A stretch of 64,000 nucleotides of DNA from Heligmosomoides polygyrus polygyrus. Lineage: Eukaryota > Nematoda > Chromadorea > Rhabditida > Heligmosomidae. The notes under the pieces were generated by a model. It did not search any database. It was not told the DNA's origin and saw only the letters and a program-made list of their open reading frames with translations. Positions 11,019 to 20,400 of the stretch are shown here, in pieces; within the stretch, counting starts at the first letter, position 1; every line of letters begins with the position of its first letter. The stretch is from positions 7,440,001 to 7,504,000 of the forward strand of contig OX377202.1 of NCBI GenBank assembly GCA_947396885.1. The letters are read 5' to 3'. The position numbers were made by a program, and so were the translations under genes.

Positions 11019-11108
11019 AGTCTGATACAAATTCATCGACTCCGGACTCGAACCAAGAAGGGTGCAGACGACAGCCGATGCCTCTACCGACTGCACTACA
11101 GCGTGCCC
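11019..11108 (-). mobile_element. SINE head fragment
   Basis: It reads as a minus-strand SINE 5' part: A box (complement of CTCTACCGACTGCACTACAG), B box (complement of GGACTCGAACCAAGAAG) and the start of the middle. It ends after ATCGACTCCGGA. Confidence 0.7.
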
Positions 11109-11212
11109 TAGTTGTGGACTACAATCAATAAAAGAAGGCGGGCACATTGAGAGCACTCAAATAGCGAAAACTTTCCGCATAACCTAATAATATCATTTAA
11201 ATAAAGGAAAGA

Positions 11213-11475
11213 AGGATAAAGGACGGCGTTACTCAAACTTTGGGATACGCCACGCGTTCCTCTTCTACGGTATGTGCTGCTATTTAGCCATACAATGACT
11301 TGAGTGACAGGCCGATGAACATGTCAGCGCTTTATCCTTCCCAGATAAATCTGGAATGAATTCAGGGAGAAATGGAAGGCATGGTTGGCCTGGGCGGGAA
11401 ATATGAACCAGGAACCTGGTATCGGGTACACGCGACAGGCGGCACCTCCTCCGACTGCGCTACATTGGCCCTTCA
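11213..11475 (-). mobile_element. tRNA-derived SINE, left arm of a head-to-head pair
   Basis: A near-complete minus-strand SINE with its GGATAAAGGACGGCGTTACT tail at the left and its A box near 11450-11470. It faces the plus-strand SINE at 11533-11840 across a perfect-looking palindrome. Confidence 0.85.
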
Positions 11476-11547
11476 TTTGAATAACAGTCAAAAAATTCAG
11501 TCACATGCATATGTTGCTGAATTTTTTGACTACTATTCAAATGGGCC
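11467..11547. repeat. Palindrome joining two SINEs
   Basis: GGCCCTTCATTTGAATAACA followed by GTCAAAAAATTCAG pairs with CTGAATTTTTTGAC and its continuation to ATTCAAATGGGCC. About 33 bp per arm surround a ~16-base loop. With the flanking SINEs the whole 11213-11840 segment is one large inverted repeat. Confidence 0.9.
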
Positions 11548-11840
11548 TGTGTAGTGCAGTCGGAGGAGGCGCCGACTTTCGCGTGCATCCGATACCGGGA
11601 TCATGGTTCATATTTCCCATCTGGGGCAACCAAGCCTTCCATCCCTCCGGGGTCGGCGAACTGGTACAAGATTTGTCTGGGAAGGATAGCGCGCTGACTT
11701 GTTCATCGGATGGCCACCACAAGTCATTGTATAGATTAAATACGCATTCAAACCGCCTTCACGACATCTAATAGCAGTAGATTGCGTGGCGCATATCTAA
11801 AGGTACTGAGTAACGCCTCCTTTATCCTTTTATCCTTCGT
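11533..11840 (+). mobile_element. tRNA-derived SINE, right arm of a head-to-head pair
   Basis: It has A box GTGTAGTGCAGTCGGAGGAG, the conserved middle (TTGTCTGGGAAGGATAGCGC), the tail AGTAGATTGCGTGGCGCA and a CTTTATCCTTTTATCC end. Confidence 0.85.
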
Positions 11841-11940
11841 TTAAATGACAATGTTAGATTGTGCGGGAAGTATTCGATGTTTTAGTGCTTTTATGTAGTA
11901 ATATTCCCGCCTTTTTAAGGGATTTCACTCCACAACTAAG

Positions 11941-12192
11941 GCGCGTTGTAGTGCAGTCGATGGAGGCATCGAGTGTCATCTGCACCCTTCTTGGTTCGAG
12001 TCCGTGGTCGGTGAATTGGTATCAGACTTATCTGCAGAAGGTGAAGGATATCCAACTGACTTGTCTATCGGTTGGTCGCCGAAAGCCATTAGACGAATTA
12101 CTCACTCAAAGTGCCTCCACAACAACGTGGCGGAGTAGAATGCATGGCGCATTCCAAGAGGAATTGACTAGCGCCTACCTTATCCTTTTTAA
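11941..12192 (+). mobile_element. tRNA-derived SINE, diverged
   Basis: The A box GTTGTAGTGCAGTCGATGG and an intact B box GGTTCGAGTCC are followed by the usual middle and the tail GGAGTAGAATGCATGGCGCA. It is about 250 bp long. Confidence 0.8.
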
Positions 12193-12255
12193 CTTCGCGC
12201 CCTTAGGCGGTTTAGGTATCATTTGTACGGATAATTAAGAATAAATAATGGCGCT

Positions 12256-12590
12256 GGTCAACCCCTCTGGTGTGGGATGCGCCACGCAATCAACTTCTAC
12301 TAGCTATCGCGAAGTCAATTTCGATCTATTTCGCCTAAACAATGATCTACGAAGGCCAGTTGATGGACAAGTCAGTGTTTTTTCCTCTGCAGACAAACCT
12401 GGGGCCACAGTGACTTGCGATGGCTAGTCGATAAGCGTTTTATACTTTCCAGACAAGTTCGGTGCAAATTCACCGACTCCGGAGGGAGAGAAAGTTTCGT
12501 TGGCCTGGGTGTGACCCGAACGATGAACGTTGAATCCAGGTGCAGGCGATAGCCGGCGCCTTCCCCGGTTGCGCTAACACGTGGCCTCGG
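12256..12590 (-). mobile_element. tRNA-derived SINE, diverged
   Basis: The minus-strand tail (GGGATGCGCCACGCAATCAA) lies at the left and the A-box region (complement of CCGGTTGCGCTAACACGTG) at the right. It is longer than the family norm because of extra internal sequence around 12320-12370. Confidence 0.7.
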
Positions 12591-12824
12591 AACCACGTGG
12601 AGAAAGCATGTTTTTTGAACAACATAAAAATACCATTTTTAGGTAAACTTGGGGACTGTTATCAGGCTGCACACTTCTGAATCCAATCTGGAAATCTTCC
12701 AAATCAAAACGAGCGTATTTCGATTTAAAGCACGCCATTTCTAAAAAGTTCAAAATATTTTTTCGGATTTTTTAAATTTTATCTAATTTTTAATTTGTAA
12801 TTTTGTCATTTCTATTAGGTTGGC
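12591..12824. other. AT-rich spacer
   Basis: No gene or repeat recognised. It is the AT-rich host of the palindromic mariner derivative that follows. Confidence 0.5.
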
Positions 12825-13075
12825 AACTAATTTCGTGGACTCTCAAGCGCCTTCAACAAAAATGTTCATAAACAAATAACAAATAACGGTTTTCAACCAA
12901 AGTAAGATCTGTTGGAACGCGGGACTGCTTCCCATTTATCAGCTACCTGGCCCATCCCACAGCTGTAGAATTCCTGTGCTTTTGAAGCCAAGAATCCTTG
13001 GAGGTGCATTTTGACATGGTCCACATTAATAAATCGTCCTCCAACCAAGAAGTGCTGCAGCGTGCTATGAAGGTG

Positions 13076-13380
13076 CTAGTCATTTGGCGGACAGCCTGTG
13101 CTGTAAGGTGGGTGAGCTAGACGCTCCCAGCTAAGGTCTTCAATTTTTTGAAGCTTCCGATTCGTGACGTGTGATCTGGCGTTATCCTGCTGATAGATAA
13201 TTCCGCTTCTGAGAATCTGTCTGAACCGACTCCAGCGGAGTTCAGCCTGTGCGCGGCCAGGCTGAGAAGAGTAGATTTCAGCAGTAATGCTGGAATCGTT
13301 CTTGACGCGCTCCCAGAGGTTAATACCTTCTTGACACCACCAAACGGAGGGAACGTAGAGAACCGGACGCCTCAAAAAAT
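13076..13380 (-). pseudogene. Mariner transposase C-terminal remnant (left arm)
   Basis: The minus strand encodes a WWC-type motif, then QQDNARSHVTNRK around the second catalytic Asp, then LSWERLAHPPYS. The region of the third Asp is corrupted (STGCPPND, then a stop). The N-terminal DNA-binding half is absent. Confidence 0.85.
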
Positions 13381-13600
13381 AGAAGACCTTGACTGGGAGC
13401 GTCAAACTCATCCACCTTACAGCCCAGACCTTGCGCCGAGTGACTACCGCGTTTATACTTCGGTGCAGTACTTCTTGGTTGGAAGACGATTTAATAATGT
13501 GGACCAGGTCAACATACACCTCCAAAAGCACCTTGGCCTTAAAAGCACAATAATTCTATGGCCGTGGGATAGAGCAGCTACCTGATATATGGGAAGCACT
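13364..13600 (+). pseudogene. Mariner transposase C-terminal remnant (right arm)
   Basis: The plus strand encodes KIEDLDWERQTHPPYSPDLA followed by PSDYRVY and the C-terminal YFLVGRRFNNVDQV stretch. This is the homologous part of the left arm in opposite orientation. It keeps the third catalytic Asp (PSD) but has no N-terminal domain. Confidence 0.85.
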
Positions 13601-13739
13601 TCTGCGTTCCGAGGGATCTTATTTCGATTAAAGATTGTCATTAGTTATTTGATAATAAAGACTTTTGCTGGAGATTCTTGAGAGTCCACGAAATCAGTTG
13701 CCAACCTAATAATATGTCATTTGTTATCATTTTTTAAGA

Positions 13740-14496
13740 TATTTTTATAATTCGCCGGCCTTAAAATGTAAATATTTTGATTGAAGCTTTATGAAAACTT
13801 TTATCTAATTATCTATTTATCAGATTCCGAGTTCGACGTTCTTGACCAGGTTTGTTATAAAAAAAATTTATTATCACGGCCGACGTTTGGACTAGCTCGT
13901 CTTCTTTAAGGCCTGAAAAATATCTATTTATCTATTGTTATTTAAATTTTTATGGTTAAAGCTCTTGTTCAAGTGCAGGAACGCAGAAATTTTGAAGTCT
14001 ATTAAGACAAGAGAGATCGCGCCATGAACTCCTTCAGCATGTCTCAGTTTTCCATTGATTGATAGCAAAAATTCTGTTTGCGCGGGGTAACTCATTATCC
14101 TAGGTATTTCAGAACCAGTTCTCGAAAACAGGAATGTCTTCATTTCGCGGTTTTGCAGCATTTATAAAAAAATGCGGTTGAAAAAGAGTTTTCCTGCACT
14201 TTCAGATAAGTTTTATTCATTATTTTTCATGAATTTTTAAAATTCCAGCTTCTAACTTTCAGATCTATTTTTTGTAGCCAAGTTTCTAACACTGCGTACA
14301 TCTATTATGGGGAGAATTAATTAATTTAATTAAACCGATATAGGTCTACCTGAGAAGTATAAGAGTCGCTGGTTTTGCTTGAGAAGGTTTCAGTTTGATT
14401 TCAAAAGTGTCCAGATTGACTTCGTATTTTCGGAACTTGTAAACTTCTAAAAAACTTCCAAAAATTATCAGGGATTGGTTAATCAATCCATTGGGC
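13740..14496. repeat. Diverged copy of the dispersed AT-rich fold-back repeat
   Basis: Contains the family landmarks GATAGCAAAAATTCTGTTTG and GAGATCGCGCCATG, plus the Asn/Lys-rich AT background shared with 22560-23470, 25660-26760, 31386-32160, 38270-39060 and 58440-58970. Confidence 0.55.
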
Positions 14497-14576
14497 GAGT
14501 GATAGCGCAGTCGGAGAAGGCTGCCTCTACCACGTGCATCTCTGTTCAGGGTTCTTGGTTAGGGTTACGAACATGA
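14497..14576 (+). mobile_element. SINE head fragment
   Basis: A box GTGATAGCGCAGTCGGAGAA and a B-box remnant (GGTTCTTGGTTAGGGTT) are cut off by the inverted-repeat element that begins at 14577. Confidence 0.7.
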
Positions 14577-14845
14577 AAATGACGGCTGACAAACGACAAA
14601 TGTACCGTACTCTTTTTAGGCGTCAAAAAACCTTGCGCCGCTTGTAATTGCACGCTTTCCCCGAGAACGTTTTGTATTCTCATTCTTTCCAACCATTCCT
14701 GTGACTAGCAGACTCACAGCTCCTAGTCATAACGTTTTGCCGTCAATTAGGGAACGTTCTGAGGAAAAGCGACGTGCAATTACACGCTGCGCGGTTTCTT
14801 AACGCCAAAAAAGACTACGGTACATGTTTGTTCGCCGGTCGTTAG
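14577..14845. mobile_element. Palindromic MITE, TGTACCGTA-CTTTTTNGGCG family
   Basis: The left end (ATGTACCGTACTCTTTTTAG and GGCGTCAAAAAACC) matches the inverted right end over about 80 bp, including a shared TGTAATTGCACG. It is non-coding and lies next to a truncated SINE. Confidence 0.8.
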
Positions 14846-14947
14846 TTTCGCGCTTTTATTGGGGTTTCCCACCCTGGCCATCAGTGATCGATGAAATTGA
14901 ATTTTAAGCTGCAAATCCTAAAAGTTCTCCACGGGTTATTTTGGATG

Positions 14948-15215
14948 TGGACGGATGGTAGCGCAGTCAAAGGAGGTGCGGTTGTCCTATGTCCCCAAAT
15001 CCCGTTTCGAGGTTCAAGTCCCTCATCCTTCCAGAGTAGGTAAGTTGGTACCAGACTTGTCTGGGAAGGGTAACGCGCTGACTTGTTCAACGGCTGGCGA
15101 CTACAGGCCATTGTATAGACAAAAGACGCCTTGAAATCGATTCCATGACATCTCTTAGAGGTAGAACGCGTGGCACATCCCGAAAGGGATTGAGTAACGT
15201 CGTCATTTATCATTT
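14948..15215 (+). mobile_element. tRNA-derived SINE
   Basis: A box GGTAGCGCAGTCAAAGGAGG and a good B box GGTTCAAGTCC are followed by the middle block (CAGACTTGTCTGGGAAGGGT) and the tail GAGGTAGAACGCGTGGCACA. It is about 270 bp long. Confidence 0.85.
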
Positions 15216-15519
15216 ATCCCGTGTCTCGTCATAATTTACGCAGAGTGGAGGGTATCGGGCGTCTTAACCAAGAATTTTGTGTTCATCTCACAGATTGCGC
15301 GATCAAATGAAAAAAGTATTTGAATTGTTTTTTACACCCCATTCTATCTGAGATGCTGCGCTGTTGTTTTTTAGTGTTCCAAGTTCGGAAGCGAACATAG
15401 GTGAAAGTGTGTCACGCACTCATCATGGACGAGGACTAGGTACGGGAGATTGCAAACGGATTCGATTCCGCCTAAAAACCTTCCCCATTTCCGGATATGT
15501 AGTTCCAGTTTGATCGCCG
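15216..15519. other. Unassigned stretch between SINEs
   Basis: No open frame with a recognisable product and no clear repeat. Confidence 0.4.
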
Positions 15520-15815
15520 GGTAGCGCAGCCGGACGAGGCGCCGGCTCGCTATCACGTGCACCCCAATTCAAGAGCCTTGGTCGGGATTTTCCGCCCAAG
15601 TCAACGAAGCCTTCCATTCCTCCGGGGTCGATGAATTGCTACCAGACTTCCCTGGGAAGAACAAAGCGCTGACTTGTCCGTCGGCTGGCCATCGGAACTC
15701 ATCGAATAGGTCATATACGCGCCAAATAGAAATTGCCTTCAGCACTTTCTATAGAAGTAGAATGCGTGGCGCATCCCGTTAAGGCATCAGCTAGCGGCGA
15801 CCTTCATCCTTTATG
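15520..15815 (+). mobile_element. tRNA-derived SINE
   Basis: A box GGGTAGCGCAGCCGGACGAG; middle GACTTCCCTGGGAAGAACAA; tail GAAGTAGAATGCGTGGCGCA; CTTTATGC end. Confidence 0.85.
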
Positions 15816-16104
15816 CTTGGCTCAGTTTGTAGAGTCTGCGAATTTACGAAAGCTTTATGAATGATGAAAATGAGGGAATAAATAAATAATAAATATAATA
15901 AATAAATAAAGTAGCTGCCAATTCGACCCTCGACGAACCTCGGCATTGAACGATGTCCAGTTGGAGCATTGAACTTTGATCTGAGATAGCGCAAGCTTTA
16001 CTGATTGATGTCTAGACAAATTAGGTTCAATTACCCAAGTTTGAGACTCCGAAGAAGGCGAACACATCGAAACATCAGTCAGTGGGGCTTGTACTATCGT
16101 ATCA

Positions 16105-16395
16105 AGGACACGTGTGGCACAGTGGAGGAGGTGTCAGCTGTCGCGTGCATCCGATAGCAGGTTCCTGGTTCGGATTTCCCGCCCAGGCCAACCAAACCTT
16201 CGATCCCTCCGGGGTCGGTGAATTGGTGCCAGACTTGTCTGGCAAGGATAAAGCGCTGATTTATCTATCGATTGGTCACCGCAATTCGTGGCGTAAACCG
16301 AATACACGTTAGAATCGCCTCCACGACATCCCGTAGAAGTAGAATGCGTGGCGCATCCCAGAAGGATTGAGTAAAGTCGTCTTTTATCCTTTATT
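16105..16395 (+). mobile_element. tRNA-derived SINE
   Basis: Diverged A box GTGTGGCACAGTGGAGGAG; B box GGTTCGGATTTCC; tail GAAGTAGAATGCGTGGCGCA; ends CTTTTATCCTTTA. Confidence 0.85.
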
Positions 16396-16427
16396 TTAAC
16401 TTCATGTATTAATCTACCCGCCTCGAA

Positions 16428-16535
16428 GGGAAGGACAGCTTAACTACCCTAGGCGGAACTTGAACCAAGAACTTGGAATCGATGTGCACGTGACATCAGG
16501 CGCCTCCACTAACTGCGCTAACAACCGCATAACCT
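16428..16535 (-). mobile_element. SINE head fragment
   Basis: The B box (complement of GGAACTTGAACCAAGAACT) and A box (complement of CCTCCACTAACTGCGCTAAC) are present on the minus strand. The body is missing. Confidence 0.65.
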
Positions 16536-16670
16536 AATCAACACTAGTAGTAATAAGAAAACGAAGTAGGTTTCTCATGTGAATTAAAATGAATATCAGA
16601 CCTCTATTCTTTTTAGCGTTCAGTTTCTTCCTTTAATGGACTCGTTTGGGTTGTTGTGCATTCTCAACTG

Positions 16671-16717
<47 letters not shown>

Positions 16718-16830
16718 ATAGTGGTTTGTTGAACCCGAAATCTAGACCTCAGACCTAGTAATTTATAAAAAAAACTTATTGAAGAGTGACTTGTGGTCTT
16801 TGCCTGCAAGATGGTTATTAAATTAGAAAT

Positions 16831-16865
<35 letters not shown>

Positions 16866-16868
16866 TTT
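16671..16868. repeat. Inverted (TAAA)n / (TTTA)n microsatellites
   Basis: A 50-base (TAAA)n tract (16671-16720) is followed about 110 bp later by a ~39-base (ATTT)n tract (16830-16868). The two are complementary and could form a hairpin. Confidence 0.9.
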
Positions 16869-16954
16869 GTGCCAGTGCATCCAACAGGAGAACAAATGGG
16901 TAATTAAAAGGTAATGGAAACTGGCATTACAACAAAAAACGCAGAAGAGGAAAG

Positions 16955-17230
16955 GATAAAATAAAAGGATAAAGGACGGCGTCATTTAATCCCCTTTGGG
17001 GTGCGCCACGCATTCTACATCTGCGTGATGTCGTGGAGGCGAGTTGAATGCGTATTTGGCCATACAATGGCTTGCGGTGGCCAGCCGATGAGCAAGTCAG
17101 CGCTTGATCCTTCCCAGACAAGTCTAGCACCAATTCACCGACCCCGGAGGGATCGAAGGCTTGGTTGGCCTGGGCGGAAAATCCGAACCAGGAACCGTGT
17201 ATCGGGTGCACGCGACAGCCGGCGCCTCCT
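16955..17230 (-). mobile_element. tRNA-derived SINE
   Basis: Minus-strand full-length type: tail GGATAAAGGACGGCGTCATT at the left, A-box end GGCGCCTCCTCCGCT at the right. AGAGGAAA-like direct repeats at each side (near 16945 and 17250) may be its target duplication. Confidence 0.85.
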
Positions 17231-17394
17231 CCGCTCCACGCGCCCGCAAAAGAGGAAACAAACGAATAAGTGAAATTAATTTACCGTTTTAGGAATTTTT
17301 TAAAATTTTCCGTCTGCCTTCTTGTCTACGAAGCACGACTCTGTTTTTCAGCGAGTCTTCTCAAAATATTCTGACGAAATTTCCCCTTTTTCAG

Positions 17395-17487
17395 ACCAGA
17401 ATGTCTATGAGGATCGTCGATCGTCGATGTACAAAGAGCTCGAGCAGCAACTGAATCGCGTGTTTCCTGCGTCGAAGATGGAATCCG
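17395..17487 (+). CDS. ephx-1: Ephexin exon 1 of those found (N-terminal region)
   Basis: Acceptor TTTTTCAG, donor GTGAGT. It starts with two bases of a split codon and encodes QNVYEDRRSSMYKELEQQLN-RVFPASKMES. The tyrosine in NVYEDR and the helical KELEQQLN stretch are notable. An upstream exon must end in phase 1. Confidence 0.75.
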
Positions 17488-20400
17488 GTGAGTCATTCGC
17501 CTTTCTATCAAGGCCCCCGGCCAGGACTTGTTTTTGAAAGTGCAAATGAAAGTGTGTAGTCATGACCTGTCGTTGAAATGATGTCCATCTGACTGAAGTT
17601 TCGCTGCATTTTGCAATGTTGGTGCACTCACAGCAACTAAACTTGCGAACCTTGCTATTCCCTAGGCCGATTGTACCGCCTAGCGGTAGTACGAGCTCCT
17701 AACACCAGTTGATGCCATAGAATACTTTACTTATTTTTTGCTCAAAATGTGGAGAAAATGGTGCGCTTTCAACTAAAAATTCAAAAATTATCTAATTTCA
17801 GTACTTTCCGAGGTAATGGACTGCGCAGCCGCCGGCAAGGCAAATTCTATCGGTTTTTCATACAAATGTTCTCAAAACAAAAACATTATTTTCCTTTATT
17901 AGAAAGTGTCTATCCAGACTTTAAATGCTCTATTTCTTCTTAAAGAGTGTCCATTTAAATGAAAATGTTACTATTATATTGAATTGGATTTGGAATATCT
18001 ACTAATTTCATTTTAGATCGGACAAAAGTTAACGTATTTGGAATCAAAATAGGCTTAGGATAAAGAATTTATTTATTTTAAGAAAATTTGTGTCAAATAA
18101 ACCGAGACAGAATAAGAATTTCGTGCATATTCAAACGTTGCAATTTTTTAACATTCTACGGAGATGAATTTTAACACATTTTTTAAAGAGATACTATGCA
18201 CTTCATCAGATGTCTATTAAAGGTTTAGATACGTCTTATTTGCCTTGAATTATCTCTTTTGATTGCTTTGTGTTCAGGACGTTGGGATATACCTAAAAAT
18301 ACTGTTCGAAGTTAAATTTTGTTTTTTATATGTTTAATTAGCGTTCTTGAGACAATCTGCAAAAGTGAAATTAGAATTTAAAAAATGCCGCTCCATGTCG
18401 CGAATGTGGGCAGCATTGGGAAGTGGTCAGTATGCCAGCCAATTGCAGTCAATCAAAGCGCGAACACACGCCAGCGATCCAGAGTGCGGAGTGTGCACGC
18501 CCATTAGATGAAGTCTGATTGACTGGCGTCTTCTCAACTCCCGATGCTGCCTACATTAGCTACATCCACCAATCTTTCTTTAAGAAGGAATTTTTTTTTA
18601 ATTTTTTCATTTCTATTTTATTTCTATAAAGGCGGTTTAAAATAAAAAAGCGTTTATCTAGTTTAAAGACAAAATGGTATAATTATAGAATGTCCTAAGA
18701 ATGCACGTTCTGTTTGGAAGACTATAAACCTCCTCTTAGTTCTATAGTGAATTTCGAAGGCTAAGTGAAAATCCTCTGATATGTGAGATTTCAAGATTGC
18801 GCCATGCACGTGCCCGGTTACCGAAGTTTGCTTGATTGGTAGGGTAAACTGCAACTACTTGTTTTGTGATCTATAAAGGTATCATTCTATGATTGGCTTT
18901 GCTAGGCTTTTGTTTTAATAAACGATTTGAGGTCTTTAAGAATGCCTGTAGAACATGGACCTAGAAGCAAGTCTAGTGCTTCAAGGTGAACTTAAAAATT
19001 TAGTAGCGGCATGATTTTTCGATTTACGAGGGCTGCTTTATCTGAAACGGAGTGCAATAGAGAACATCTGAAGAACCCTTAAGGAGACCTGTGTGTTCAG
19101 AAGACAGCCCGGTGTATTCAATGTGTGTGTTCAGAATACGAATACGATTCGGCCGATTATCCGCCGGAGGACGAGGAGCAGCGTCAACATCGTCCCGAAG
19201 CGCTTCCATTCGCCGAGCTCTCCATTTCGGTCCCTAGCATGGTACGTTCGTTTCAACGCTACAGAAAAAGCGATTCTAGCATTCGCGTCCATGAACTCTT
19301 GTTCTGATCAGGTATCGCTTCAGAATTGCTCTCGTAACCTTACCTTACCCTAGGCTTACTGGCTACTTTGGTGGGGTTTAGTCTGCGTCTAGGCTTCTTC
19401 CTTGAAACTCTGCTTTTAGACTCTGCTTCACCTTTCATTCTTGGACTTCCATACCGCTCTATGGTTTATGTGACGTTGTTCGACAATACATAGTTAGCTG
19501 GCCTAACTGCCTCTCTGACTACTTACTGGGGCACTGCTCAGTGAACTGATCTTATCGATCGATATTTTCTATAAAGCCCGTTTATTACGCTACATACTCA
19601 CGTGGATCGAATCAATGCATTTTCCTTACTAATTTTACTAATCGATATTACCTACCTGTTTTACTGTTAAACGATATTATTGAACGATATCACGTACCCG
19701 TTTTACTGTGAAAGGTGATCGATACTGCTTGGTTGATGCGAAACCTGTCCATAGGTGTCATTTTCGTGAGACACTTCCCGAACGATCAATTGTATACAAA
19801 AATCGATATTATTGATCGATTTTACATATCTGTTTTACTGTGGAATGGTACTGTCTGCTTACCTGAAAAAACGATTGAAACACTGGCCGCTTCCTTTGAA
19901 ACCAGCTGCGAAGCGATCAATACTGCCCGTCGGTCAATATATTCGCGTGACTCTTTCCCGAACGATCTGCTATAGACAAAAATCGATTTTATTGATCGGT
20001 ATAACGTGCCTGTTTTACTGTGAAAGGCGATCGATGCTGCTTGCTTGTCGCGAAGGGCGACCGATACTGCCTGCTTGCTTTGAAATCTCCTGCGAAGCTA
20101 TCGATACTGTTTAATATTTTCGCGCAACCCTCCCGAACTCAGGACAAAAATCGATTTTTAAAAAATCAAAATAACATGCCTGTTTTACTGTGAAAGGCGA
20201 TCACTAGTGCCCGCTTGTTGTGAAAACCTATCCATTGGTAGCATATTCGCGAGAGCCTCCCCTCATCGGAACAGTCAACTGTGAACAAAATTGATATTAT
20301 TGATCGATGTTACATACCTGTTTTAATGTGAAAGGCGATCGATACTGCCTGCTTTCTTCTAAGCCTCCCTCGAAGCGATCGATGCTGCCTACCGGTCAAT

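Larger units (their letters stand above)
12825..13709. mobile_element. Palindromic mariner derivative, two 3' halves head to head
   Basis: Near-identical inverted ends TTAGGTTGGCAACTRATTTC (about 33 bp) are flanked by TA at 12823-12824 and 13710-13711, the Tc1/mariner target duplication. Inside, the C-terminal transposase sequence occurs twice, once on each strand, and the arms between them and the termini are homologous for hundreds of bases. The element therefore consists of two mariner 3' halves joined at about 13350, with no 5' half. It cannot encode a transposase but keeps both ends, so it could have been mobilised in trans. Confidence 0.9.
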
